Positions 35,213-43,558 of a DNA stretch of 64,000 nt are shown piece after piece. The notes under the pieces were generated by a model, which was given only the letters and a program-made list of their open reading frames with translations, ran no database searches and was not told the DNA's origin. Source of the stretch: Haloferax sp. Atlit-12N (GTDB lineage: Archaea; Halobacteriota; Halobacteria; Halobacteriales; Haloferacaceae); contig NZ_PSYW01000002.1 of NCBI RefSeq assembly GCF_003383095.1, positions 1,054,001-1,118,000 on the forward strand, read 5' to 3'. Every line of letters begins with the position of its first letter. The stretch's first letter is position 1. Both the position numbers and the translations under genes were made by a program.

Positions 35213-37000
35213 TCAGCCGAGGAGCGTCGGCCCGAATATCATGAGCACGAGCGACGCGAGCATCGTGAGCCCGATGGAGGTCGTGATGGTCCGGACGACG
35301 GTGTGGGGGTCGTCAACCGGGAGCCGCGAGACCACGGCCTCGGTCGAGGTCCGCAGGATGCGACCGCCGTCGAGTGGGTAGCCGGGGATGCAGTTGAAAA
35401 GCCCCAGTTGGAGGTTAATCCACGCCGTCCAGAACAGGACGTTGGCGACGATGAAGACGCCGCCGCCGAGGAAGCCGAGCGGGCCGCCGACCTGGTAGAA
35501 GTTGACGACCTGCCCGGTGAAGCCGGGGAAGTTCGGAATCCCGAGGACGACAGACGCGAGGGGCAAAAGCAGCGACACGTAGACGAGTTGCAGGGGCGAC
35601 CCGGCGAAGGCGCTGCCGAGGCCGCCACCGTCGCCGCCGTCACCGCCGAGAAGCGAGAGGTACGTCCCCGCGGGGTACTCCTGCGTGCCGAAGTCGGTCA
35701 GGAGCAGGCCGCTCGTCCCCTGGAAGATGTTGACGCCGAGGAATCCGTTTCCGTCCTGCGGATTCTCGCCGAGCGTCACCTGCACCGTCTCGAAGCCGCC
35801 GTCGCGGTAGACTTCAACGGCGACGGTCTGGTCGGGGTCGGTCCGGTCGAGCGCCTCCTGCAGTTCCGTCGAGGAGGTGATTCGCTCGCCGTTGAACGAC
35901 GAGACGATGAGGGGTTGGGTCGTCCCCGTAGCGTTGTACAGCGGGCCGTCCTCGGCGACGTTCGTGATGTAGGCACCGACCGGGATGGTGCGCTCGCCGG
36001 CGGAAGTGTCGAGGCGGGCGAACCGCGAGTCGCCGACGGCGGACTCGAAGTCGGCGCGCGTCGAGACGGCGGACCCGTTGACCGCAGTCACGCGAATCGG
36101 GTCGCTCCCGGACTCGACGGTCAAGTTCGCGGGGTTGCCTTCGACGGAGCCGGCGACGACGAGTTCGCGCGTGACCGAGACGGTCCGCTCGCCGTCGAGT
36201 TCGACGGACACAGTCCCCGCGTCGGTCGCGAGGAGCGCGGCGTCGAGTTCCTGCGTCGTGTTGACCGGCGTGCCCTCGATGGCGGTCACGCGGTCGCCGC
36301 CCGAGATGCCCGCGGCGTCGGCCGGCGAACCGGCGTACGCGCCGGAGACGGCGACGCCCGGCGCGACGGTGATAGAGCCGATGACCGGGCCGAAAAGCAG
36401 GGCGAACGCGACGAGCGTGACGGCGAAGTTGTTCGTCACGCCGGCGGCGAACATCCGCGACTTGCCGCCGCGGTCGGCGCGGCGCTGGCTCTCCTCGGAA
36501 GGTTCGACGAACGCCCCGATGGGGAGTATCGTCAGGAGGACGATGCCCATCGATTCCACGTCGATGCCCTCGACGCGGCTGAGGATACCGTGGCCGCCCT
36601 CGTGGACGACGAGGCCGACGAGGAGACCGAAGAGAATCTCCGGCGCGACCGAAAGCGGGAGGAAGTCGTTGACGCCGGGGATGACGAGGAAGTTCTGCGG
36701 CTGGTTCACCTGCGTCGGAGCGGGCGGGTTCTGGAGGATGACGATCGCCTGGTAGACGAGAAGGACGAACGTCCCCGCCATGATGACGAGGGCGATGCCG
36801 AGACCGATGTTGCTCCACGCCCGCCAGAACCGCTTGGGGGCGGCGAGTCTGTCGAGGAGTTCGCGGCCGCGACGGGTGTGGACCGTCGTGAGCGGACCTT
36901 GGACGCGGACGTACTCGGGGAGGATACCGCGAGCACGCAACAGCGCCGCGAGGAGAGAGTAGGCGATGAAGCCGGCGAGAACCCAAAGCAGCGTGTTCAT
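35213..37000 (-). CDS. Site-2 protease family (M50) with PDZ-like domains
   Basis: A 595-residue intramembrane zinc metalloprotease. The metal-binding HEGGH (in LVVHEGGHGILS) lies in a membrane helix and the second ligand region is the C-terminal NCIPGYPLDGGRIL. Between them lie extracytoplasmic PDZ-like segments, VSGAYAGSPADAAGISGGD and a second around PLIVSSFNGERITSSTELQ. It cleaves membrane-anchored regulators or similar substrates by family. The ATG at 36998-37000 precedes the first membrane helix. Confidence 0.85.
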   Translation of the reverse strand: MNTLLWVLAGFIAYSLLAALLRARGILPEYVRVQGPLTTVHTRRGRELLDRLAAPKRFWRAWSNIGLGIALVIMAGTFVLLVYQAIVILQNPPAPTQVNQPQNFLVIPGVNDFLPLSVAPEILFGLLVGLVVHEGGHGILSRVEGIDVESMGIVLLTILPIGAFVEPSEESQRRADRGGKSRMFAAGVTNNFAVTLVAFALLFGPVIGSITVAPGVAVSGAYAGSPADAAGISGGDRVTAIEGTPVNTTQELDAALLATDAGTVSVELDGERTVSVTRELVVAGSVEGNPANLTVESGSDPIRVTAVNGSAVSTRADFESAVGDSRFARLDTSAGERTIPVGAYITNVAEDGPLYNATGTTQPLIVSSFNGERITSSTELQEALDRTDPDQTVAVEVYRDGGFETVQVTLGENPQDGNGFLGVNIFQGTSGLLLTDFGTQEYPAGTYLSLLGGDGGDGGGLGSAFAGSPLQLVYVSLLLPLASVVLGIPNFPGFTGQVVNFYQVGGPLGFLGGGVFIVANVLFWTAWINLQLGLFNCIPGYPLDGGRILRTSTEAVVSRLPVDDPHTVVRTITTSIGLTMLASLVLMIFGPTLLG

Positions 37001-37147
37001 CGCCCGAAGGGAAGCGGCGCGCGCCAAAAGGCGTTCGGGTTACGGTACCACCGTTCGGGTCACGGTACCGCGTTCGACGGCCGCGGGCGGGCGTTGGCGG
37101 CCGCGAACGACGACCGCAACTAACCCGACCCGCGGGAGAGCGTCGGA

Positions 37148-37600
37148 TTACTCGTTTTCGTCGGTGTCGTCGCCGGGCGACTCGATTTCGACTTCGACCG
37201 CGCCGTCGTCGCCGTCGTCGTCCGCGTCGTCGGCCTCGTCAACCTCGTCGGCCTCGTCTTCGGACGCCGCGTCTTCCGTCTCGTCTTCGGGGTCGTGTTC
37301 GACGGTGACCGTGGCGTCTTCGTCGTCGGCCGCGTCGTCGGTCGCCGTCTCGCTCTCGGCGGGGTCGTCGGCGAGCGCGATGTCGGTAAAGGAGTCGCCG
37401 GACGACGAGCGAAGCCGGGAGACGGCGTAAGCGACGCCCACGAGGAGCAAGGCGACGAGAAGCAGCCGGCCGTACGAGCGGCCGCCCGAGGACTCGTCGT
37501 CGACGGCTTCCTGTTCGGAGTCGGCGTCGAACTCCTCCAGTTCGACGTCGAACTCGTCTTGCGATTCCTCCACGGACCGGATGAAGTCGATGAGAGACAT
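37148..37600 (-). CDS. Membrane protein with a long acidic C-terminus
   Basis: A 150-residue protein with an acidic N-terminal domain (about 1-45), one hydrophobic helix (LLLVALLLVGVAYAVS) and a cytoplasmic or surface tail of over 70 residues made mainly of Asp, Glu and Ala. The composition is extreme even for a halophile. No recognised family. It is divergent to the LURP-one gene at 37732. Confidence 0.5.
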   Translation of the reverse strand: MSLIDFIRSVEESQDEFDVELEEFDADSEQEAVDDESSGGRSYGRLLLVALLLVGVAYAVSRLRSSSGDSFTDIALADDPAESETATDDAADDEDATVTVEHDPEDETEDAASEDEADEVDEADDADDDGDDGAVEVEIESPGDDTDENE

Positions 37601-37731
37601 GTGAAGTGTGGTGCGGCGAGGCCGCGGTAGGCGTCGTTCGCGGGGGAACGAGCCCGTCCATCCGTACGCGCGTCGGGGACATAAGTCGTCCCCCAGAAGG
37701 GTTTTAGCCACCCCGGCGACCATCGGGAACC

Positions 37732-38271
37732 GTGTTCGACAGTTCCCGCTACGAGGTCCGACAGAAGGTGTCCATCAGCAACAAGTACGTCGTCTACGAG
37801 GGAGACGACCCCATCCTCTCGGCGAAGCAAAAGAAGTTCAAGCTGAAAGAGGACTTCCGGCTGAACGACCACGACTCCGGCGAGGAACGCTTCCGCGTCA
37901 AGGCCGACAGCGTCTTCGACGTATCGGCCGCCTACGACATCGTCGACAGTCGGACCGGCGAGCGCGTCGGCGCGGTCAAACGCGGCGCGTTCTCGTTCGC
38001 CAAACACACCTACCAACTGCTCGGCCCCGACGGCTCCGTCGTGGGTCGAATCGTCGAGGACAACGTCCCGATGGCGGTCGCTAGACGACTCCTCACGACG
38101 CTCATTCCCTTCTCGTACCGCATCGAGGACGCGGCCGGCGAACCGGTCGGCGCGGTGAGCGAGCAGTTCTCTCTCCGGGACAAGTACACTATCGACGTGG
38201 ACCGCGAGCGTATCGACCCGCGACTCGCCGTCGTCGGCGCGGTCGTGATAGACGCCATCGAGGAGAACTGA
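37732..38271 (+). CDS. LURP-one-related / scramblase-like protein
   Basis: A 179-residue protein of the Tubby-like/LURP-one fold: YEVRQKVSISNKYVVYEGDD, ILSAKQKKFKLKEDFRL, and repeated beta segments such as VFDVSAAYDIVDSRTGE and RIEDAAGEPVGAVSEQ. The repeated beta-blocks form a barrel around a central helix in the family. Function in archaea is unknown. GTG start at 37732. Confidence 0.8.
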   Translation: MFDSSRYEVRQKVSISNKYVVYEGDDPILSAKQKKFKLKEDFRLNDHDSGEERFRVKADSVFDVSAAYDIVDSRTGERVGAVKRGAFSFAKHTYQLLGPDGSVVGRIVEDNVPMAVARRLLTTLIPFSYRIEDAAGEPVGAVSEQFSLRDKYTIDVDRERIDPRLAVVGAVVIDAIEEN

Positions 38272-38368
38272 AACCGACCGAGTCACCGTCCGCACACCAC
38301 CGGTAACTCAAAGAGCTATTTGACATTCGGGTAACTATTTTTCCCGGATTCGAGTAGTGTCGGATGGC

Positions 38369-38884
38369 ATGTTCGAACGAATCCGACTCCGTTGGTTCGT
38401 CGTCGCCGCCGTCGTCTGCGCCGCGCTCGTCGGCGGGACGACCGCGGCCGCAGCACAGAACGCCTCGTCGGTGAGCCTCGCGACAACCGACGGGAACGTG
38501 ACCGTCACGCAGGCCGAAGACGCGACGATTCGGGGGACGAGCGACCTCGAAGCGGGGACGACGCTCTCGGTCCGCGTCCAGTCCGCCGGCGACACGAGCC
38601 CGCGGTTCCTCAAGACGAGCGAGGCCATCGTCGGCGAGGACGGGAACTTCTCCGCGACCCTCGACTTCTCGGAGATTCCGCCCGGCTCGACGTTCTCCGT
38701 CTCAGTCCGTAACGAGTCGAGCGCGCTCGCGGAGGCCGAGGGCGTCGTCGTCGAGGACGCAGCGTCGACGACCGCCACCGATGAGACGACCGAGACCGGC
38801 ATCCCCGGCTTCGGCGCGGGTCTCGGCGCGCTCGCGGTCGCGGGGCTCGGTGCGGTGGCGCTGCTCGCGGGTCGTCGAGCGTGA
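38369..38884 (+). CDS. Surface protein with a PGF-CTERM-like sorting signal
   Basis: A 171-residue secreted protein. A basic N-terminus and hydrophobic signal (WFVVAAVVCAALVGG) precede a beta-sandwich-like domain, and a Thr-rich linker (TTATDETTETG) leads to IPGFGAGLGALAVAGLGAV and RRA. This is a PGF-CTERM-type signal, processed by archaeosortase ArtA and lipid-linked to the cell surface in haloarchaea. ATG 38369 is favoured by an AT-rich aactatttttccc about 25-38 nt upstream; a GTG at 38357 is possible. Confidence 0.75.
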   Translation: MFERIRLRWFVVAAVVCAALVGGTTAAAAQNASSVSLATTDGNVTVTQAEDATIRGTSDLEAGTTLSVRVQSAGDTSPRFLKTSEAIVGEDGNFSATLDFSEIPPGSTFSVSVRNESSALAEAEGVVVEDAASTTATDETTETGIPGFGAGLGALAVAGLGAVALLAGRRA

Positions 38885-38923
38885 GAATCGAACCCCAAAC
38901 AGCGAACCGCGGTTCGGGCGAGG

Positions 38924-40597
38924 TCAGTCCTCGCGGCGGAGTCGCGTGACGACGAAGTCGCGCTCTAGCTCGCCGAGGAACTCGCCGAGTCGCGGGCCCT
39001 GTTCGGCGTCGAAGAACAGGCGGTAGCCGGCGGCGAAGAAGTCGCCCATCTCGATGTCGTGGCGGCGCGCCGTCTCGTAGATTTCCCCCTGAATCGCCTC
39101 GCCGTCGTGGCCCTCAGCGACGAAGTCAGCGAGGTCGTCGAGGGCGGCTTCGACTGCGGGCTCGAAGTCGAACTCGGGGAGTTCGACCTGCAGGCGGTAG
39201 TTGTACTGGTTGTCCATCTTCTCGGCCCAGCGGCGGGCGCGTTCGACCCGACCGAGCGCCTCCTCGACCACCTCGTCGGGGGTGTCCTCGTCGAAGAAGC
39301 CCTCGTTGCGGGCCATCTTGACGCGCAGGTCCTCGTCGTCGGTCATGCCGAGGACGGCCGCGAACGTGTACGGGAGTCGAACCCGGTCCTCGCGGACCTC
39401 GTCGACGACGAACGGGTAGGCGCGCTCGGCGAAGCGAGTCAGGCTCTCGTCGTCGACCTCGCCGAAGTAGGCGCGCTCGAAGCGGTCGAAGTCGTCCACG
39501 AGCTGGTCGAGTCGCGTGAGGTCGAGGTCGCGGGCCTTCCGCGGGTTGAGCGCGAAGAAGTACCGGAGTACCTCGGGTTCGAGCAGGTCGAGCATCTCCG
39601 CGACGGTGACGATGTTACCGGCGGACGACGACAGCGCCTCGCCGTTGAGCGTGAACCACTCGTACACCATCGGCACCGGTGGCTCGATTCCGAGGACGTT
39701 CTCGGCGATGTCCTTACCGGAGGGCCACGAGCCCTCGGCGTGGTCCTTGCCGAACGGCTCGAAGTCGACGCCGAGGACCTGCCACTGACCGGGCCACTCG
39801 AAGCGCCACGGCAGTTTGCCCTCGCGGAACGTCGCGGTCCCCTCGTGGCCGCAGCCGTCGATGGTGTTGTCGCCGACGGTCATGTCGGTGCAGACGTACT
39901 CGACGGTGCCGGCGTCGAGGTCGATGTCCGTGACCGTCTCCGTGATTTTGCCGCACTCGGCGCAGACGGGGTTGAAGGGGACGTAGTCCTCGTCGACCTT
40001 CGACTGGTACTCGCCCAGCACCTCGCGGGCGGTGTCGGCGTGTTCGAGGACGTGTTCGACCACGGGGTCGAAGTCGCCGTTTTCGTACAGTTCGGTGTTG
40101 GAAATCATCTCCACCGGGACGCCGAGGCGGTCGGCGTCGGCCTTCAGGAGCGCCGCGAAGTGCGCCGCGTACGACTCGGCCTCGCCGAACGGGTCCGGAA
40201 TCGACGTGTACGGCTTGCCGAGGTTGCGGCCGAGCGCGCCGGCGTCGACCTCGCCGAGACCGACGATGTTGCCGTCGGCGTCCGCGAGCTTTCGCGGGAG
40301 CTTCCGGAGCGGGTCCTTGTCGTCGCTGGTGAACACCTGCCGGACCTCGTGGCCGCGCTCGCGGAGCACCTCGGCGACGAAGTAGCCGCGCATGATTTCG
40401 TTGAAGTTGCCGAGGTGGGCCACGCCGGACGGAGAGACGCCGCCCTTGACGACGACCGGTTCGTCGGGGTCGCGGGCCTCGATTTCGTCGGCGACCTCGT
40501 CGGCCCAGAAGCCGTGGTGGGTGGCGGCCGTGTCGCCGTCGGCGTCGGTCGCGTCCGCGGCGGGGGCGTCACCGCGGGAAGGGTCGTCGGTCGTCAT
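38924..40597 (-). CDS. lysS: Lysyl-tRNA synthetase, class I
   Basis: A 557-residue class I LysRS, the archaeal type unrelated to the class II enzyme. The HIGH-like motif is HLGNF and the KMSKS-like motif is SSSAGN. A four-Cys zinc-ribbon insert lies in the middle (CAECGKI and a later CTD...CGHE). It has a short acidic Ala/Asp-rich N-terminal extension. It is in one operon with pyrH (gap 1 nt). Confidence 0.95.
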   Translation of the reverse strand: MTTDDPSRGDAPAADATDADGDTAATHHGFWADEVADEIEARDPDEPVVVKGGVSPSGVAHLGNFNEIMRGYFVAEVLRERGHEVRQVFTSDDKDPLRKLPRKLADADGNIVGLGEVDAGALGRNLGKPYTSIPDPFGEAESYAAHFAALLKADADRLGVPVEMISNTELYENGDFDPVVEHVLEHADTAREVLGEYQSKVDEDYVPFNPVCAECGKITETVTDIDLDAGTVEYVCTDMTVGDNTIDGCGHEGTATFREGKLPWRFEWPGQWQVLGVDFEPFGKDHAEGSWPSGKDIAENVLGIEPPVPMVYEWFTLNGEALSSSAGNIVTVAEMLDLLEPEVLRYFFALNPRKARDLDLTRLDQLVDDFDRFERAYFGEVDDESLTRFAERAYPFVVDEVREDRVRLPYTFAAVLGMTDDEDLRVKMARNEGFFDEDTPDEVVEEALGRVERARRWAEKMDNQYNYRLQVELPEFDFEPAVEAALDDLADFVAEGHDGEAIQGEIYETARRHDIEMGDFFAAGYRLFFDAEQGPRLGEFLGELERDFVVTRLRRED

Positions 40598-40598
40598 C

Positions 40599-41312
40599 TC
40601 AGGGAGCCCAGTAGGTCGGTTCGTCGCCGCCCTCGGGGATGATGTCGGTGCCCGTGTGCTCGCCGCGGAGGACCGCCGGCGTGATGCGGTCGGGGTCCGT
40701 GCCGTCGAGAACGATGGTGCGCATCTTCGCGCGCTCGATGAGCTTCGCGGCGAGGAGGTCGACCGGGGCGGACGACCCGGCGTTCATCTCGATGTCGCCG
40801 ATGACGTCGACGAGTTCGTCCGCGGTCATCTCCTCGAACTTCGTCGCGTCGGGGTCGGTGTTCGGGTCGGCGCTGAACACGCCGTCGACGCTGGTCGCGT
40901 AGACGAGCAGGTCGGCGTCGACGTACTCGGCGAGCGCGGCCGCGACGGCGTCGGTGGTCTGGCCGGGCATGACGCCGCCCATCACCGAGATGTCGCCGCG
41001 CCGAATGGCGTCGCCGGCGTCCTCGTAGTCGTGGGCGACCTTGGGGTCGACCTGCGAGCCGAGCGCCGCGATGAGCAGGCGGGCGTTGATTCTGGTCACG
41101 TCGATGCCGATCTGGTCGAGTTGAACCTCGTTCGCACCGAGGTCGCGGGCGGCACCGATGTAGTCGCGGGCGACGCCGCCGCCGCCGACGACCGCACCGA
41201 TTTCGCACCCGTCTCGCGCGAGCGTTTCGACGACGGAGGCGTGACCCTCCACGCGTCGGGCGTCGAGGTCCGGCGCGAGCACGCTTCCGCCGATGGAGAT
41301 GACGACTCTCAT
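40599..41312 (-). CDS. pyrH: Uridylate (UMP) kinase
   Basis: A 237-residue amino-acid-kinase-fold enzyme that makes UDP from UMP. Motifs are ISIGGSVLAPDL, VVGGGGVARDYI, the MPGQTTDAVAAALAE segment and SVDGVFSADPN. It resembles archaeal UMP kinases, which differ from bacterial ones in regulation. It is upstream of and nearly joined to lysS. The 237-residue length is normal. Confidence 0.93.
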   Translation of the reverse strand: MRVVISIGGSVLAPDLDARRVEGHASVVETLARDGCEIGAVVGGGGVARDYIGAARDLGANEVQLDQIGIDVTRINARLLIAALGSQVDPKVAHDYEDAGDAIRRGDISVMGGVMPGQTTDAVAAALAEYVDADLLVYATSVDGVFSADPNTDPDATKFEEMTADELVDVIGDIEMNAGSSAPVDLLAAKLIERAKMRTIVLDGTDPDRITPAVLRGEHTGTDIIPEGGDEPTYWAP

Positions 41313-41405
41313 TGCACACGGATATCCGTGAGCGCATCTTAAGGGTTATCAAGTGCGAGACGCCCGTGTCGGGGGCTTTAAACCACTCTCGCGGCGACTA
41401 CCGGT

Positions 41406-41750
41406 ATGCGACTCGTCACCGTGGAGACGGTCACGCTCATCGTCGTCGGCTGGGTGCTCGCCCTCGGGGCGATTCTCGCCCGCCACCGACGCGGCGAGTT
41501 CGACCGGCGGACCGTCTTCAACTGGGCGTTGGTGGCCTGTTTTTCCGTCGGCTGGGCGCTCTGGCAGTTCGATACGCTCCCCGCGACGGCCGACACGCCC
41601 GTCGGCGCGGCGGCCCCGTGGGTGGCGACGCTTCTCAGTCTGGCCGGCGTGGCCATCGCCGTCCACCTCTATCGGACCCGCCCGCGCGCCGAGGCGGACA
41701 AGGCGGAGCCGCCGACCGAGTCCGACGAGACCGGCACGGAGCAATCTTAA
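41406..41750 (+). CDS. Three-helix membrane protein
   Basis: A 114-residue protein with three hydrophobic segments (about 8-23, 37-53 and 72-89) and an acidic C-terminal tail. It lies 24 nt before moaE on the same strand and may share its transcript, though no functional link is known. Family not recognised. Confidence 0.5.
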   Translation: MRLVTVETVTLIVVGWVLALGAILARHRRGEFDRRTVFNWALVACFSVGWALWQFDTLPATADTPVGAAAPWVATLLSLAGVAIAVHLYRTRPRAEADKAEPPTESDETGTEQS

Positions 41751-41774
41751 ACCGGCGCGGGCCGTCCTTCGGGT

Positions 41775-42560
41775 ATGCACGTCCTTGGAATCGTCGGCGC
41801 GGGCGCGACGACGCTCTGCGACCGACTCGCCGCGCAGTTGGACGGCCGCGTCGCCACCGTCGAATCGCTCCCCGAGAGCGCGACCGAACCGGAGTCGACA
41901 GACAGCGCCGCCGCCGCGTACGGGCTCTCGCCGGACGGCAACTGGGTCGGAACTGGCGACGACCGCGACCTCGACGACCTCCTCGACGACCTCTCTGCGG
42001 AGTACGACTACGCGCTTCTCTCGGGATTCCCCGACGCTCGCGTCCCGACCGTCGCGCTCGCGGGTGCCGACGCGGCGAACGTCGTCGCAGAGGCCGAAAC
42101 AGCGGAATCTGCGGATGTTGCGTCTCTCGCCGCCGAAATCGACTCGCACGAGCCGCACGTCACGCTCGAAACGCTGGTCGAGCGCGCGAAGGCGGACCCG
42201 CTCGAGGTGTACGCCGGAGCGATTGCGACGTTCACCGGGCGAGTGCGCGCGAAGGAATCGGAAGACGACGACCCGACGCTCAGCCTCGAATTCGAGAAGT
42301 ACGACGGCGTCGCGGAGTCGAAGATGGCCGCGATTTCGGCGGAGTTGGAGGAGCGCGACGGCGTTCTCCGCGTCCTCATGCACCACCGGGTGGGCGTCAT
42401 CGGCGACGGCGAGGACATCGTGTTCGTCGTCGTCCTCGCCGGCCACCGGCGAGAGGCGTTCAGAACGGTCGAAGACGGCATCGACCGCCTGAAGGACGAG
42501 GTGCCGATATTCAAGAAGGAGACGACCACCGACGAGGAGTTCTGGGTCCACGACCGCTGA
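41775..42560 (+). CDS. moaE: Molybdopterin synthase large subunit MoaE with MobB-like N-terminus
   Basis: A 261-residue fusion. The N-terminal part (about 1-100) resembles MobB, with a shortened nucleotide loop GAGATTL. The C-terminal MoaE domain transfers sulfur to make molybdopterin, with AIATFTGRVRAK, the HHRVG block, and KDEVPIFKKE. Counting back from the end gives Lys240 and Lys247, the positions known in H. volcanii MoaE to be conjugated to SAMP1. In that organism this MoaE also takes part in archaeal ubiquitin-like modification. Length and order match. Confidence 0.92.
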   Translation: MHVLGIVGAGATTLCDRLAAQLDGRVATVESLPESATEPESTDSAAAAYGLSPDGNWVGTGDDRDLDDLLDDLSAEYDYALLSGFPDARVPTVALAGADAANVVAEAETAESADVASLAAEIDSHEPHVTLETLVERAKADPLEVYAGAIATFTGRVRAKESEDDDPTLSLEFEKYDGVAESKMAAISAELEERDGVLRVLMHHRVGVIGDGEDIVFVVVLAGHRREAFRTVEDGIDRLKDEVPIFKKETTTDEEFWVHDR

Positions 42561-42619
42561 GGTGGGGCGGATTATTCAGAATACGCGGATAGTCACGAAG
42601 GCGCGAAAATCGGGCGATA

Positions 42620-42640
42620 TTGCGGCACGGATTGCCGCAA
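42620..42640. repeat. Perfect hairpin downstream of moaE
   Basis: ttgcggca and tgccgcaa form an 8-bp perfect stem with the loop cggat, followed by aatgcgg. It may mark the 3' end of moaE mRNA. Confidence 0.5.
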
Positions 42641-42821
42641 AATGCGGCGTCAGACGGGGGAAAACGAGGGATATTTGCCCCCATATATTCAACATACTAT
42701 TTTCAGAAAGGATTTCTCAAAATCGATTCTAAAAAATCTAAGCGGATTTCAAAGATTTCTAAAATGTACCCTTTGAGTCGATTCAGGCTGAAAGCGGCCG
42801 AACTAATTCTAACGGACCTTC
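42641..42821. other. AT-rich stretch upstream of the DUF7123-like gene
   Basis: This stretch is far poorer in GC than its surroundings, with repeats of gatttct and ctaaaa. A plus-strand frame here gives a Lys/Ile/Ser-rich 69-codon ORF unlike haloarchaeal proteins, so I read it as non-coding. It leads into a TATA box at 42822. Confidence 0.5.
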
Positions 42822-42861
42822 CTTTATAACAGGTGATGGGCCATTAGGTGGAAGTGAGGTG
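42822..42861 (+). promoter_or_regulatory. TATA box and ribosome-binding site of the DUF7123-like gene
   Basis: ctttataa (42822-42829) predicts transcription from about 42850. gtgaggtg (42854-42861) then lies 6 nt before the ATG at 42868 and complements the 16S tail. This gene should have a short leader with a Shine-Dalgarno, unlike the mostly leaderless neighbours. Confidence 0.55.
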
Positions 42862-42867
42862 TACCAG

Positions 42868-43113
42868 ATGAGCGCAACAGTACCCCCCTCCACCGACAGT
42901 AGCTCCAAGGAAGACCGCCTCAAGCAGTACCTGCTCGACCGTGCGAAAGACGGCGAGATGTACTTCAAGAGCAAATTCATCGCCGACGACGTCGGCCTGT
43001 CTCCCAAGGAAATCGGCGCACTGATGGTCAAGCTCCGCGACTCCGCGACGGACCTGACCATCGAGAAGTGGTCGTACACGAGCGCGACCACGTGGCGCGT
43101 CGAGACCGCCTGA
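42868..43113 (+). CDS. Small haloarchaeal winged-helix-like protein (DUF7123-like)
   Basis: An 81-residue protein. LKQYLLDRAKDGEMYFKSKFIADDVGLSPKEIGALMVKLRD resembles a small winged helix or marR-like domain without an obvious recognition loop. I recognise the haloarchaeal family as DUF7123. A strong Shine-Dalgarno and TATA box suggest high expression. A C-rich stretch of about 300 nt follows. Confidence 0.65.
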   Translation: MSATVPPSTDSSSKEDRLKQYLLDRAKDGEMYFKSKFIADDVGLSPKEIGALMVKLRDSATDLTIEKWSYTSATTWRVETA

Positions 43114-43558
43114 AACCCGCATTGCCCGCCCCGGCCCCGACCGACGCCAGCGCCAACACCGCGCACCGCCCGGACGGTCCCCGGACGAACTGACTGCGAC
43201 CCCGCAACGACCCACAGCCCCACAGCACACACCGAGCGCGCTCGGAACCCAAGCCGAGACGCGACTCGACTGCCCGACAGCCCGACTGCCCCGCCCGGTT
43301 CGTGACGCCGACGAACCGATGCCCCTCCCACGGCGCAGCGTAATCGAACCCCCGCGTAAGCCCGCTGGAACGGGCTCCACCACACACCCCCGGTGACGGC
43401 CCACCCGTTCCGTGGCGATACCCGCACGGTTTCGCGACGCTTCGTTTTCCTCGGTTCGACGTAAACGCCCGGAGCGACGGCTCTCTCGCGTCGCCATCGC
43501 CGGGTCGGTTCGGGTCCCGTCACGGGATTTATGCGCGTCGCACGCTTACTGCCCGTCA
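43114..43558. other. C-rich non-coding stretch of about 445 nt
   Basis: No credible protein gene lies here. The plus strand is strongly C-rich (about 47% C against 27% G in 43141-43200), a skew not seen in the flanking genes. Short hairpins occur: agcccg/cgggct near 43361-43378, ggttcgt/acgaacc near 43298-43318, and gagcgcgctc. The last part holds the TATA box of the M50 gene. I saw no SRP- or RNase P-RNA signature. Confidence 0.4.
43527..43533 (+). promoter_or_regulatory. TATA box of the M50 peptidase gene
   Basis: atttatg lies 26-32 nt before the ATG at 43559, fitting a leaderless transcript. Confidence 0.5.

Noticed and set aside
42620-42829. A 69-codon plus-strand ORF in the AT-rich region after moaE
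   Set aside because: It is rich in Lys, Ile and Ser, unlike haloarchaeal proteins, and it overlaps the hairpin and the promoter of the next gene.
43114-43440. SRP (7S) RNA or RNase P RNA in the C-rich spacer
   Set aside because: The strand is skewed to C, so a long paired rod cannot form, and the conserved SRP helix 8 and RNase P core sequences are absent on both strands.
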